Origin: Nocardia elegans NBRC 108235
GTDB taxonomy: Bacteria; Actinomycetota; Actinomycetes; Mycobacteriales; Mycobacteriaceae
Assembly: GCF_001612845.1 (NCBI RefSeq)
Contig: NZ_BDBF01000001.1
Span: forward strand, 1-64,000
Direction: 5' to 3'
DNA: 64,000 nucleotides
Position 1 is the first letter of the stretch, and the number at the start of each line of letters is the position of its first letter. Below the pieces are notes generated by a model. It was not told where the DNA came from, searched no databases, and saw only the letters and a list, made by a program, of their open reading frames with translations. The translations under genes were made by a program, and so were the position numbers. Positions 18,010-27,964 of the stretch are shown here, in pieces.

Positions 18010-18177
18010 CTACAGATGCGGGTGGCTGCCCAGGGATGCGCTGTAGACGGCCGGATGAGCTTGGGCGGCAGCGAGATTGCGGCGTTCCTCGGCGGTCAGG
18101 GTATGGCGGGCCAGCGCGCGGCGGGCGTAGGTGCGCAAGGTCCCCAGTAACGAGGGGTGGGCGTGAATGTGGATCAT
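18010..18177 (-). CDS. Small His-rich ORF with strong ribosome-binding site
   Basis: A 55-residue frame, unrecognised. The N-terminus MIHIHAHP is His-rich, the middle is basic (TYARRALARHTLTAEERRN) and probably helical. GGAGGAGGG lies about eight bases before the ATG, stronger than for most genes in the window. It reads towards the glnA1 terminator. It could be a real small protein or a fortuitous frame in GC-rich DNA; the ribosome-binding site is the main support. Confidence 0.45.
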   Translation of the reverse strand: MIHIHAHPSLLGTLRTYARRALARHTLTAEERRNLAAAQAHPAVYSASLGSHPHL

Positions 18178-18374
18178 GGCTGGATCCCTCCTCCCTGAAC
18201 TTTCGATGTGGCGAGGATCCCATTCTTCCATCAGTTCACCGAGATTTCAGGTTGTGTTCACTTTTGGGCCGCGCGGCGCGTCGCCGGTGAGCGCGCGGTT
18301 GCCAAGATCGAAAGAGAGTGAGATGATTCGCCTGTTATCTTCTCATCATGTCTAGTGGTCAAAGGAGATCACGG

Positions 18375-19286
18375 ATGACCGCCTCCGTCGCCCGCGCCGA
18401 GCGCACCGAACACGAACTCGGCCCCCGCACGCCGATCGAGCCCGGAACCCGCATGTGGGACGAGGTAGGACTGATCACCTTCTCCCTCACCGCCGGATCG
18501 GCATTCCTGCTGCAGACCATGGAACCGACGATCTCCGCGGTCGTCGACGAGCACTCGACCTTCCGCACCGACCCGATGGGCCGCGCGATGCGCAGTCTCG
18601 CGGCGGTGATGACCTGGACCTACGGCGGTGACGAGGCCGTCGCCGAGGCCGACCGCCTGCGGCATATGCACGCCTCCCTCAACACCGTCGACGCGCAGGG
18701 CAAACGCCACTCCGCACTCGCCTCCGGTCCGTGGGCCTGGGTGCTGCACACCGGCACCTACGCCTTCAACGAGGGCTCGAAATATTTCAGCCGCACGCCG
18801 CTCACCTACGCGGAGAAGGAGCAGTACTACCAGGAGGTGCTGCAGCTGCTGCGCATGTTCTCGGTGGCGCCCAAGGAGATTCCGCCGACCTACGCCGAAT
18901 TCGAGGTCTTCTTCGCCGACACCGTGGAGAACCATCTGGTCGCCACCGACACCGCGCGCGACTACCTGAAGACGATCCGCCACGTGGCCCCGCCGAAGTC
19001 GCTGCCCACACCGCTGGTGCCGCTGTGGAAGCTGGCCGCCGCACCGCTGGGCCGCATGCAGTACTTCTGCACCGTCGGCACCACACCCGAACCGGCGCGC
19101 CGCAAACTCGGACTGACCTGGACCGCGCAGGACGAGCGCAACCTGCGCATCCTGGGCTGGCTGCTGGCCCGGCTCGTGCCACTGCTGCCGGAACGGATCC
19201 GCTACTTCCCCATCGCCTACGAGGCGCGCAAACTCGAACGCGACCGCGCCCGGCTGCGCAAGGTGCTCGATCTGCGCCCGATGTAA
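18375..19286 (+). CDS. MpaB-like oxygenase (DUF2236)
   Basis: A 303-residue protein of the DUF2236 family, which includes the mycophenolic-acid MpaB protein and the haem-containing latex-clearing protein. The conserved core is seen in FSLTAGSAFLLQTMEP, WTYGGDEAV, GPWAWVLHTGTYAF and EFEVFFADTVE. It has no clear signal peptide. The ATG at 18375 is preferred over one at 18348 because AAAGGAG sits eight bases before it. Substrate unknown. An imperfect dyad (GAGATGAT at 18320 with ATCTTCTC at 18337) lies just upstream. Confidence 0.85.
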   Translation: MTASVARAERTEHELGPRTPIEPGTRMWDEVGLITFSLTAGSAFLLQTMEPTISAVVDEHSTFRTDPMGRAMRSLAAVMTWTYGGDEAVAEADRLRHMHASLNTVDAQGKRHSALASGPWAWVLHTGTYAFNEGSKYFSRTPLTYAEKEQYYQEVLQLLRMFSVAPKEIPPTYAEFEVFFADTVENHLVATDTARDYLKTIRHVAPPKSLPTPLVPLWKLAAAPLGRMQYFCTVGTTPEPARRKLGLTWTAQDERNLRILGWLLARLVPLLPERIRYFPIAYEARKLERDRARLRKVLDLRPM

Positions 19287-19366
19287 TCGAGGCGCCGCGT
19301 GACCGGCCGGCTTCCCGACCCCGGTTCTGAGGGCTGGACGGGTGGCGGTGCAGACTCGATAGTCCT

Positions 19367-21049
19367 ATGGTGCTCGAGAATTCATCGCCACGCGCGCGGC
19401 GCGTGCTCACGCGCGTGCTGTGCGGGCTGGTCCTCCTGGTCGCGGCGGCGGCGCCGGTCACCGCGACCGCCGCACCGGCCCCGGCGTATCAGTGGCGCCA
19501 GGAGTTCCTGACCACCCCCGACGGTGTGCGGTTACACGCGGACATCCTCCGGCCCGCCGGCATGGCCGACGACGTGCGCACTCCCGTCGTCATGACGGTG
19601 AGCCCCTACCGCAACCATCTGGCATTCACAGCCGAAATTCATCCGCAGGGCGGGCCGTCGCTGCGCGATCTGTATTCGGAACTGTTCCTCGACGCCGGCT
19701 ACACCTATGTGATCGTGGATCTGCGAGGTTTCGGGGGGTCCAGTGGCTGCCCCGACTTCGGTGGCCCCGGCGAGCAGAGCGATGTGCGTACCGCGGTCGA
19801 ATGGGCTGCGGCACAACCGTGGTCGACCGGACGAGTCGGCCTGACCGGTACCTCCTACGAGGCATGGACCGGCATCATGGGTCTGGCCACCAACCCGAAG
19901 GGGCTGGCGGCGGTGGCGTCGTTCGAACCCGTCGTCGACCCGTACAGCTACCTGTACATGCAGGGCATTTCGTGGAAGTTCTCCGGAAAACCGGTGACCG
20001 AGGACGGAATTCGCCCCGGGGATATGGCCGGATTCGAACATCTGCTGATCTCCTCCACCCCCGCGCACCCCTCCGACTCACCGGAATACAAGGCCAACGC
20101 CGCGCGGCTACCGATCGAATGCGCGCGGTCCTATCTGGCGGGCACCACCGACCACGACGGCGGTACCCGGTTCTGGCGCGATCGTGACCTCACCGATCGC
20201 GTTCGCGGCAGCAAGGTTCCGCTGTTCTTGAGCCAGGGTTTCCTCGATTACAACACCCGCGCCTATCGAGTCTTCGACGTCTGGAAGAATCACGACCTAC
20301 CCGAGGACAGGGGCTGGTTCGGCCAGTGGGGACACCAGAACTGCCACGAGGCATGCGGGACACCGCAGTTCTACAGCGAGGCGCTGGCCTTCTTCGACAA
20401 GTATGTGGCCCAACGCGACGTCCAGGTTCCGGGCCCGCGCGTCACCGTCGGCAGTTTCGACGGCCGGTGGCGCAGCGAAAAAGTCTGGCCGCCCGCCGAT
20501 TCCGCACGAGTGACGATGCCGATCCGGCCCGGTGAATACACCGATCGCGGCCTGCTCCCCGGACCGGACCGCGAGTACTGGTCGCTCTCGCAGCCGCTGC
20601 CCTCCGATCAGCATCTGTCCGGAATCCCCATGGCCACCCTGGCATTGAGCGGCCCACCGGACGCCACGGTGGCCGCGGAACTCTACGATGTGGCGCCCAA
20701 CGGCGCGGGCACGGTGATCACTCGGGGTATCGCGCAGGTCGCCGAGACCGCGAACATCCGCCTGCTGGCACAGGATTGGACCGTGCCGGCCGGGCATCGG
20801 ATCGGGGTGCGTATCACCGATGTGGTCGACACCGTCTGGTCGCACACTCCGGCGAATGCGCGGGTGAGCGTGCATTCCGGCACCATGGAGTTGCCGCTGC
20901 TCACCGGCACCCGGAATTTCGATCTGACCGGCGGCACCAGTGAAGCGCTCGGCAAATGGCGCGCGCGCTGGGTGACCGACCTGCCGGCCGAGGTGCTGCG
21001 CGATTCCGGTGTGACCGTGGACTTCCCGCAACGACGAGGAGATCGATGA
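19367..21049 (+). CDS. Secreted CocE/NonD-type (X-Pro dipeptidyl-peptidase-like) hydrolase
   Basis: A 560-residue exported serine hydrolase. Residues 1-36 form a signal peptide (basic start, hydrophobic LCGLVLLVAAAAPVTA, Ala-rich cleavage region). The catalytic Ser lies in TGTSYEAW, as in cocaine esterase (GxSYxG type), and the C-terminal jelly-roll domain of the family follows residue 340. It probably cleaves acyl or peptide bonds outside the membrane. Its stop overlaps the start of an M20 peptidase gene (ATGA), so the pair is likely one functional unit. Confidence 0.88.
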   Translation: MVLENSSPRARRVLTRVLCGLVLLVAAAAPVTATAAPAPAYQWRQEFLTTPDGVRLHADILRPAGMADDVRTPVVMTVSPYRNHLAFTAEIHPQGGPSLRDLYSELFLDAGYTYVIVDLRGFGGSSGCPDFGGPGEQSDVRTAVEWAAAQPWSTGRVGLTGTSYEAWTGIMGLATNPKGLAAVASFEPVVDPYSYLYMQGISWKFSGKPVTEDGIRPGDMAGFEHLLISSTPAHPSDSPEYKANAARLPIECARSYLAGTTDHDGGTRFWRDRDLTDRVRGSKVPLFLSQGFLDYNTRAYRVFDVWKNHDLPEDRGWFGQWGHQNCHEACGTPQFYSEALAFFDKYVAQRDVQVPGPRVTVGSFDGRWRSEKVWPPADSARVTMPIRPGEYTDRGLLPGPDREYWSLSQPLPSDQHLSGIPMATLALSGPPDATVAAELYDVAPNGAGTVITRGIAQVAETANIRLLAQDWTVPAGHRIGVRITDVVDTVWSHTPANARVSVHSGTMELPLLTGTRNFDLTGGTSEALGKWRARWVTDLPAEVLRDSGVTVDFPQRRGDR

Positions 21050-22404
21050 CAGCGACCGGTACGACCGCGACCACCGTCGACGACGCGACCGCCCAGCGGC
21101 TCGCGGCCGCCCTGCGCTGCGTCACCGTCTCCCGCGACGACGCCGATGCCGACGTGGTCGAATTCGACCGGCTCGCAAGCCTTCTCGAACACGAATTCCC
21201 GTTGGTACATACCCATCTCGAACTGGAGCGGTTCGGCCACAGCCGCTTGTATCGCTGGCCCGGCACCGAACCGGGTACGGCGGCCGTTCTGCTCGCCCAT
21301 CAGGACGTGGTTCCGGTCGACGACGAGGCCCGCTGGACCCATCCCCCGTTCGCCGGTGTGGTCGACGACGAATTCGTCTGGGGCCGCGGCGCGATCGACG
21401 ACAAGAGCCGGGTGCTGGCCATTCTGGAGGCCGCCGAATCGCTGCTGGCCGAGGGCCGCCGTCCGCGCCGGACCATCTATTTCGCCTTCGGCCACGACGA
21501 GGAGATCTTCGGCCGCGCCGGCGCCACCCGGATGGCGGCCCGGCTGCGCGAGCTCGAGGTGCGCGCCGATCTGCTGCTCGACGAGGGCGGAGTGATCACC
21601 CAGGGCGTCGCCGACGGGGCCACCGCACCCGTCGCCTCCATCATGCTCGGCGAAAAAGGCTGGGCCACGGTGCAATTGCGCACCACCGACACCGGCGGGC
21701 ATTCCTCGATGCCCGGTCGCGAGACCGCAGTGGGCCGGATCGCGCGGGCGATCGCGCGCCTCCAGGACCATCCGATGCCGCTGCGCATGACGCCGGTGAT
21801 CGCCGACATGCTGGTCCGGATGCGCCCCGCCATGGCCGAACCGCGGCGTTCCGCGCTGCGGCTGGCCCCGGTCGCGGGCGCGGTGATCACCCGGATGATG
21901 GCGGCGCGGCCGCAGACCGAGGCGCTGGTCCGCACCACGACCGCCCCCACCGTGATCCGCGGCGGGGTGAAGGCGAACGTGCTGCCGCAAAGCGCCGAGG
22001 CGCTGGTGAATTTCCGTATCCTGCCCGGTGATTCGGTGTCCGCCGTGCTCGACCACTGCCGCCGCGTGGTCGCCGACCCGCGCGTCGCGATCGAGGTGAT
22101 CGGAACGGCCTCCGAACCGTCGCGGATCACCGGACCCGGCCCCGCCTTCGACGTGCTCGCCGACATCACCCGCGCTCTGGTGCCCGACGCGGTGGTGACC
22201 ACCGGCATCGTGCCCGGCGCCACCGATTCCCGCCACTACGACGGGCTGGCCGCCACCCGGTGCAACTTCGCGCCGATCGTGGTCGACGCGGCGGATCTGG
22301 AGCGGATCCACGGCACCGACGAACGGCTCTCCCGGGCCAATTACGCGCGGCTGATCGAATTCAACCGCCGCGTCCTCGCGCACTACACCGGCACCGGCGG
22401 CTGA
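21046..22404 (+). CDS. M20 family metallopeptidase / amidase
   Basis: A 452-residue cytoplasmic M20 protein of the PM20D1/CPG70 group. Zinc-site motifs are intact: LLAHQDVVPV (His and the following Asp), WGRGAIDDK, the catalytic Glu pair in GHDEE and the late His of ATDSRHYDG. Relatives hydrolyse or form N-acyl amino acids or peptides. Because it is translationally coupled to a secreted hydrolase, uptake and further breakdown of that enzyme's products is a plausible role. Confidence 0.88.
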   Translation: MTATGTTATTVDDATAQRLAAALRCVTVSRDDADADVVEFDRLASLLEHEFPLVHTHLELERFGHSRLYRWPGTEPGTAAVLLAHQDVVPVDDEARWTHPPFAGVVDDEFVWGRGAIDDKSRVLAILEAAESLLAEGRRPRRTIYFAFGHDEEIFGRAGATRMAARLRELEVRADLLLDEGGVITQGVADGATAPVASIMLGEKGWATVQLRTTDTGGHSSMPGRETAVGRIARAIARLQDHPMPLRMTPVIADMLVRMRPAMAEPRRSALRLAPVAGAVITRMMAARPQTEALVRTTTAPTVIRGGVKANVLPQSAEALVNFRILPGDSVSAVLDHCRRVVADPRVAIEVIGTASEPSRITGPGPAFDVLADITRALVPDAVVTTGIVPGATDSRHYDGLAATRCNFAPIVVDAADLERIHGTDERLSRANYARLIEFNRRVLAHYTGTGG

Positions 22405-22429
22405 TGCCGGGAATGTCGGTGTTCGCCGC

Positions 22430-22435
22430 TACCCT
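22430..22435 (+). promoter_or_regulatory. Leaderless -10 element of the DUF3224 gene
   Basis: TACCCT lies six bases before the GTG at 22442; no ribosome-binding site is present. Confidence 0.5.
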
Positions 22436-22441
22436 CAACGG

Positions 22442-22849
22442 GTGCGAGCTACAGCAACGTTCACCGTCAAATCCTTCGTCGCCACGGACGTCCTGCCCGA
22501 TCCGGATATCCCCACCGCGACGCCGGTCGGAATCGCCCGGCTGGAAAAGCATTTCGAGGGTGAGGCGGTCGGACGTTCGGCCACGTTGTTCACCGCCGCG
22601 TTCGACCAACTGTCGGGCCGGGGCACCTATGTCGCGATGGAGTCGTTCGAGGGCTCGCTCAACGGATTGGCCGGCACGTTCAACTTCGCCCATTCGGCGA
22701 CCACCGCGGGCGAGGACCGCAGCGCCGAATTCTTCACGATCGTGCCCAGCAGCGGCACCGGGGAGCTGAGCGAGATCACCGGAACCGGCGGTCTGGCGGT
22801 CGACGCCGACGGCACCCACCGGATCTGGTTCGACTACGACCTGGGCTGA
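22442..22849 (+). CDS. DUF3224 domain protein
   Basis: A 135-residue protein that fills the DUF3224 family length. Conserved stretches are ARLEKHFEGEAVGRS, YVAMESFEGSLNG and the C-terminal HRIWFDYDLG. The fold is a small beta barrel related to allene-oxide-cyclase-like proteins; no activity is established. It starts at GTG with a leaderless-type promoter. Confidence 0.85.
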   Translation: MRATATFTVKSFVATDVLPDPDIPTATPVGIARLEKHFEGEAVGRSATLFTAAFDQLSGRGTYVAMESFEGSLNGLAGTFNFAHSATTAGEDRSAEFFTIVPSSGTGELSEITGTGGLAVDADGTHRIWFDYDLG

Positions 22850-22940
22850 CCATCGACGCGGCGCGGCGGGCCGATGTGCAACGCTCCGGCCCGCCGTGCG
22901 CGACAATGGCGGCGCAGCGACGACGCAGACGGAGGTAGCG

Positions 22941-23774
22941 ATGACGACAGGCGATACCGGCGAATTCGACGCCCGCGGCGGACAGGTGTTCTGGCGGGCC
23001 TGGCTGCCCGAACAGGCGCGCGCGGTCGTGGTGCTGGTACACGGCGTCGCCGAGCACTCCGGGCGCTACGACCACGTGGGTAAACGGCTGGCGGACAGCG
23101 GTTTCGCGGTCTACGCCTTCGACCACATCGGGCACGGCCGCTCCGGCGGCGGCCAGTCGAATATCGAATCGATCGACGCGGCCGCCGACAATGTGAACAC
23201 CATGCTGGATATCGCGAGTGCGAAGCATCCGGGCCTGCCCCGGTTCGTCCTCGGGCACAGCATGGGCAGCCTGATCACGCTGTATCTGGCGACGCGGGCG
23301 CCGCTGGACGTCGCGGGCATCGCGGTGTCGGCGCCGCCGGTGGTCATCGAGGCCGGCAATCCCGTGCAGCGACTGCTCGCTCCCGCGTTGAGCCGCTGGG
23401 CGCCGAATCTGGGTGTGCTGCAACTGGATTCGGCGCAGATCAGCCGCGATCCGGAGGTGGTACGCGCCTACGATCAGGATCCGCTGGTCTACCGCGGCAA
23501 ACTGCCGGCCCGCACGGCGACCGAAATTCTGCGTGGCGCCGAATTCGTCCTCGCTCACCTGGACGCGCTGCGGGTGCCGACGCTGGTGCTGCACGGCGGC
23601 GAGGATGCCCTGGCGGCCCCGGTGGGCGCCGATCGGATCGAGGCCGGCGCCACCGCGACCGATCTCACGGTGCTGCGGTATCCAGGCCTCTACCACGAGG
23701 TTTTCAACGAACCCGAGCGCGAGAAGGTACTCGGCGACCTGGTGCGCTGGTTGGAGGAGCACACCGGCGCGCAG

Positions 23775-23777
<3 letters not shown>
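22941..23777 (+). CDS. Monoacylglycerol lipase (Rv0183-like alpha/beta hydrolase)
   Basis: A 278-residue lipase. The signature HGVAEHSGRY (residues 34-43) and nucleophile elbow GHSMGS with Ser107 are those of the monoglyceride lipase group; the late acid and base are in HGGEDALAAP and YHEVFNE. It releases fatty acid and glycerol from monoacylglycerols. The mycobacterial relative is cell-envelope associated, though no signal peptide is seen here. GGAGG seven bases before the ATG supports the start. Confidence 0.88.
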
Positions 23778-24254
<477 letters not shown>

Positions 24255-24316
24255 GACCGGACACGGCCGAGACCGCCGAGGGCCCGCGGTCCGGGGCCGG
24301 CCGACGACACAGCACG

Positions 24317-24348
24317 GCAGGGGCGACCGGCGATCCGGTCGCCCCTGC
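24317..24348. terminator. Bidirectional terminator between ribH and the metallopeptidase gene
   Basis: A perfect 14-bp stem (24317-24330 with 24335-24348) with a CGAT loop, between two convergent genes and three bases from the stop of the minus-strand gene. Confidence 0.8.
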
Positions 24349-24351
24349 TCG

Positions 24352-25806
24352 TCACTTGTAGTTGTTCAGGCAGGCCGTCTCACCGTCGAGCACCCCGGCG
24401 CGGAACGCGTGGAGCCGCTGATACCCGCTGGGCACCACCTTGCCGTCGGTATCGCTCGCGGCCAGGCCGTCGGCCAGCAGACCCGACACCGCGGCGTCCA
24501 GATCACCCGCGGTGAGCCGGGGATCGCCGGCCGGATCGCTGAGCTTGGTGGTGACGACGCCGGACAGGCAGGCGGTGCGCAACCCGGCGGATTCCGGTCC
24601 TTGCAGCGACAGGTGCCGATCCCGTTCGACCGCGAGCACGTAGCGGGATATGAACACGACGTAGGCGTTGTAGTTGCCGTCGACCACCGCGGACAGCGGG
24701 TCCTCGTCGCCCGGTTGCTGACCGGCACGCTTGGCCAGCTCCGGCACATCGGTGCCCACGGTATTGCTCGCCGGACAGTACGAAACCGGCTCCACCGCAG
24801 TATCTTTCGGGCAATTCTTGGCGATTCCGGAATAGTCGAGCACCGGCGGCTGCGGCAGTGGATAGATCCGGGCGAGCGCGGCGGCGACGGCACTGAGCCC
24901 GTCGACGTCGACACCCATCTGATTCTCCTCGTCGCCGGGTTCGAAGGTGGTCGGCAGGCCGCCGCGGCGCTGCTGAATCTCCTTCTTGGTGATGCCCTTA
25001 CACCCGGCCGCGCCGTCGGACCAGCCGATCTGCACCGCCGTCACGCGCTCGAACGCCGAGCCGTGCACATTCTTCGGGTTGTCGGGGTCGCGGTCGCGCA
25101 CGGCGACCGTCGCACCCAGGACACCGTTGAGCCCGTCGGTCGTGTTCAGGGTGAAATGCGCCGAACCGCCCTCGGCCACATGCCGCAAGAACACACCCGC
25201 GAAGCAGTCGGCCTGCTGTTCGAGCACGATTCCGGGCGTGAAGAATCCGTTGAGCCGGGCCTGGTCCTGTAGCGAGTGACCGTACTCGTGCGCGAGCACC
25301 ATGACCACGGCCATCTTCCCGTACTTGTTCGAGATCAGCGGCAGCAGTTTGCCGCGATCCCACCCGACGGTCTTGTCGATCTTGCAGTAGGCCGCGTTCA
25401 CCACGTGATAGGTGCCGGAGCGGCAGAAGGTGACCGATTGTTCCTTGGGCGCGTTGGCATCCCAGGAAATGAAGTGACCCACCGGCTTGAAGGTGCCCGG
25501 GAAGTTCTTGCCGTACTCGGCGCCCCAGTAGTCCTGCAGATCCGACAGGGTGTTGAGGGCCAGCCGGTCCATCTCGCCGCCGTCACCGTTGTCGGCGTGC
25601 AGCGGCGCATCCGGCACGCCCGGTCGCGGACCGCTCGGGCCGGAGGCGTTGGGCGCGGCGCCGCTGAGCGCCCACGGATTCTCGTTGGTCGCGGCAACAT
25701 CATGTGCCACAGTCGTTTTCGCATCGGTGCCGCATCCGGCCGATACCGCGCCGAGCACCAGCAACCCGGCCGCCGCGGCCAGCCGCAGCCGCCTGTTGTA
25801 TCTCAT
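24352..25806 (-). CDS. Lipoprotein neutral zinc metallopeptidase
   Basis: A 484-residue predicted lipoprotein. The signal peptide ends in a lipobox with Cys25 (VLGAVSAGC). The zinc motif HEYGH spans residues 173-177 (HExxH) and is followed by downstream Glu residues that could be the third ligand. It resembles actinobacterial neutral zinc metallopeptidases and would act on the outer face of the membrane; the substrate is unknown. The ATG at 25806 is preferred because GGGGAGGA precedes it; the longer upstream frame lacks signal features. Confidence 0.87.
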   Translation of the reverse strand: MRYNRRLRLAAAAGLLVLGAVSAGCGTDAKTTVAHDVAATNENPWALSGAAPNASGPSGPRPGVPDAPLHADNGDGGEMDRLALNTLSDLQDYWGAEYGKNFPGTFKPVGHFISWDANAPKEQSVTFCRSGTYHVVNAAYCKIDKTVGWDRGKLLPLISNKYGKMAVVMVLAHEYGHSLQDQARLNGFFTPGIVLEQQADCFAGVFLRHVAEGGSAHFTLNTTDGLNGVLGATVAVRDRDPDNPKNVHGSAFERVTAVQIGWSDGAAGCKGITKKEIQQRRGGLPTTFEPGDEENQMGVDVDGLSAVAAALARIYPLPQPPVLDYSGIAKNCPKDTAVEPVSYCPASNTVGTDVPELAKRAGQQPGDEDPLSAVVDGNYNAYVVFISRYVLAVERDRHLSLQGPESAGLRTACLSGVVTTKLSDPAGDPRLTAGDLDAAVSGLLADGLAASDTDGKVVPSGYQRLHAFRAGVLDGETACLNNYK

Positions 25807-25996
25807 CTCGTATCCTCCCCGAATACCACTGTCGACGCCCGGACCGACGACGATCCGGATTCCGCACAGCGGTCCCCCCGTCTCCCGAGCGCTCACATCG
25901 TAATCGGGCGCCCGCGCGAATGCGCAACGTATATCTCGATATCGGCACGGATACCGCACGGTGACGACCACGACATGGCGCGCACACCACGCGTTC

Positions 25997-26026
25997 ATCT
26001 ACTATTTACCTACGTAGATAGTAGAT
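25997..26026. promoter_or_regulatory. Long inverted repeat, likely operator
   Basis: Nine-base perfect arms ATCTACTAT (25997-26005) and ATAGTAGAT (26018-26026) flank a 12-base centre that contains the palindrome CTACGTAG. It is AT-rich in an otherwise GC-rich area and lies 30 bases before the secreted-protein gene, 190 bases from the divergent metallopeptidase start. Confidence 0.65.
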
Positions 26027-26055
26027 GCTCAACGGCGAGCAGAGAGGCCGAGACC

Positions 26056-26583
26056 ATGCCCCGACACCCCCGCGCATCCCTCACCCTTCCCGCCCTGGCG
26101 GCGCTCACCGCCGCGGGCCTCGGCTTCACCGCGGCGCCCGCCGAGGCCGAATCCAGGCGATCGGCCGCCCAAACCACCCCCGGCTGCCTGTGGGCCGGAA
26201 CCTCCCACCCTGCCGGCGCCACCGTCATCGCGGGCGGCCGCGGCTACACCTGCGGCGCCGACGGTCGCGGCACTCCCATGTGGTCGGCCGGCGCCGCCTC
26301 GGACCGGCCCGATACCGTCGCCAACCCGGGCTCGGCCGGCGACCCGGCCGCGCACTTCAGTCTGGGCGCGCGCCAGCCCGGCACCGCGTACAACGACTAC
26401 TGCGTCGGCAATCAACTGGTCGAGGGCGCCGACGACGTCTACCAGGTGGTGCGCGACAACGACGGCCGCTTGTTCTGGAAGGCCGCCGAACCCGTCAGCG
26501 CATGGCGCTTCGATCGCGGAAGCGTTGCGCCGCAGCCGACCTGGCGCGGAACGGGCCTGTGCTACGAGGGCAATATGGCGTGA
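26056..26583 (+). CDS. Secreted protein of unknown function
   Basis: A 175-residue protein with a Sec signal peptide (residues 1 to about 31, ending AAPAEAE). The mature part has four Cys residues (in PGCLW, YTCGAD, DYCVGN and GLCYEG) that could form two disulfides. No family is recognised. The ATG at 26056 is the first with a full signal peptide. An AT-rich inverted repeat just upstream suggests tight control, perhaps shared with the divergent metallopeptidase gene. Confidence 0.75.
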   Translation: MPRHPRASLTLPALAALTAAGLGFTAAPAEAESRRSAAQTTPGCLWAGTSHPAGATVIAGGRGYTCGADGRGTPMWSAGAASDRPDTVANPGSAGDPAAHFSLGARQPGTAYNDYCVGNQLVEGADDVYQVVRDNDGRLFWKAAEPVSAWRFDRGSVAPQPTWRGTGLCYEGNMA

Positions 26584-26590
26584 TCGCCGG

Positions 26591-27964
26591 TCAGCCCTGT
26601 TTGCGGTGCGGAACGAATTCCAGCGTCAGCAGCGCGAGCACGGTGAAGACGATCTCACGCCAGCGGATGAGGACGAAACGCTGATTGCCGAAGGAGTTGA
26701 ACTTGCGCAGGAACCGATACAGCGATTCCAGCCGGATCAGCGGATCCAGCGTGCGGGCCAGCACATAGATGGCCTGCTTGGAGCGCGATCGTTCCTTGTC
26801 GGCGAACAGTTCGGGGAATGCCGCGAACGCCAGCGAGATGCGGTGCACGTCGTGGTCGCGGCCGTAGTCGACGAGGTCGACGATCATCCGCTCGTCCAAG
26901 CCGTTCGGGGCATCCTTGCGCCGCCACGGCACATCGAGACTGAGTTCGCTGCCGTGATTGGAGGATCCGTAGCGCTGGAATCCGGCGACCCGGCCCTCAC
27001 CGTCGCGGGCGATCACCACGAGCATGCCCGGATTCCGGCCGTCGAGCAGGTGATCCAGGATCATCGAGAAGCCGCGGGTCTGGTGGCCGGTCCCCCACTC
27101 GTCGACGATGCCCAGCAGCGCCTCGCGCATCTCGCGGTCGAGTTCGCGTTCGGGAATCACCTCGGTCTTGACGCCGAAGTTGCGGGTGCGGCTCACCGCC
27201 TGGCGCAGGTTGCGGAATTTGCGGCCGACCATATCGAACGAGTCGACCTCGATCACCACGTCACGGCCGATCGGAATGGCGTGCAGGCCATGATGATCGG
27301 CCGCGCGGGTGCGCCACAGTTCGGTGACCGCGGGGCTGGCGCCCAGCACCGCGATCCGCCAGCCGCGCACGGAAGCGAATTCGGAGAACTCGGCGATGAG
27401 CCGGCCGAATTCGGCGCAGTTGCCGACCGGGTCGCCCGCGACGACCGCGATGCCGAAGCGCGCGCGGTAACCGATCGCGGCGTTCGAATCGGCGCTGAAG
27501 AAATAGGATTTGGCCGAATGCAGAGCGAACGGGGCCAGCGGATCCTCGACGGTGCGGTCGACCAGCGCGGCGATGCGATGCCGCTGATCCGGTTGCGGGC
27601 GCGAACTCTGCGGCAGCATCAGGATCAGGCCCGTGGAGGCGAGGCAGACGAAGCCGACGGTGCCGTGATCGCTGCGGTAGGCGATATTGGACACCCCGAG
27701 CACGATCACCGCGACCGTGAAGTGCGGCAGCGTGATCGGCCGCCGCAGATGCAGTCCGCGCGCCACGAACAGGCCCGACAGGGAAACCGCCACGAACCAG
27801 CCGCGATTGACACCTTCACGGGAGGCGCGGTCGGCCGCGTACAGCAGCACCACACCGACCAGCACCAGCACCACGATCAGCGGAACCCGCACGGCGCGGG
27901 TCGGATTCAGGGCGGCGTGCCGATAGGTGCGGTAACCGGTGACGGCCGAATTGAGTTCAGCCAT
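26591..27964 (-). CDS. MprF-like protein with phosphatidylglycerol lysyltransferase C-domain (DUF2156)
   Basis: A 457-residue membrane protein. Four hydrophobic segments occupy roughly residues 25-130, followed by the LPG-synthase C-terminal domain (YRARFGIAVVAGDPVGN, KFRNLRQAVSRTRNFG, GFQRYGSSN, FNSFGNQRFVLIRW). It lacks the lysyl-tRNA synthetase part of mycobacterial LysX and the long flippase domain of full MprF. It may transfer an aminoacyl group from tRNA to a lipid or another acceptor. The ATG at 27964 is chosen because GGAGA lies five bases before it; the GTG one codon earlier would be too close. Confidence 0.82.
   Translation of the reverse strand: MAELNSAVTGYRTYRHAALNPTRAVRVPLIVVLVLVGVVLLYAADRASREGVNRGWFVAVSLSGLFVARGLHLRRPITLPHFTVAVIVLGVSNIAYRSDHGTVGFVCLASTGLILMLPQSSRPQPDQRHRIAALVDRTVEDPLAPFALHSAKSYFFSADSNAAIGYRARFGIAVVAGDPVGNCAEFGRLIAEFSEFASVRGWRIAVLGASPAVTELWRTRAADHHGLHAIPIGRDVVIEVDSFDMVGRKFRNLRQAVSRTRNFGVKTEVIPERELDREMREALLGIVDEWGTGHQTRGFSMILDHLLDGRNPGMLVVIARDGEGRVAGFQRYGSSNHGSELSLDVPWRRKDAPNGLDERMIVDLVDYGRDHDVHRISLAFAAFPELFADKERSRSKQAIYVLARTLDPLIRLESLYRFLRKFNSFGNQRFVLIRWREIVFTVLALLTLEFVPHRKQG

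Noticed and set aside
18320..18344. Dyad upstream of the MpaB-like gene as an operator
   Set aside because: Arms match at only seven of eight positions with an odd spacing and no regulator nearby; noted in the gene entry only.
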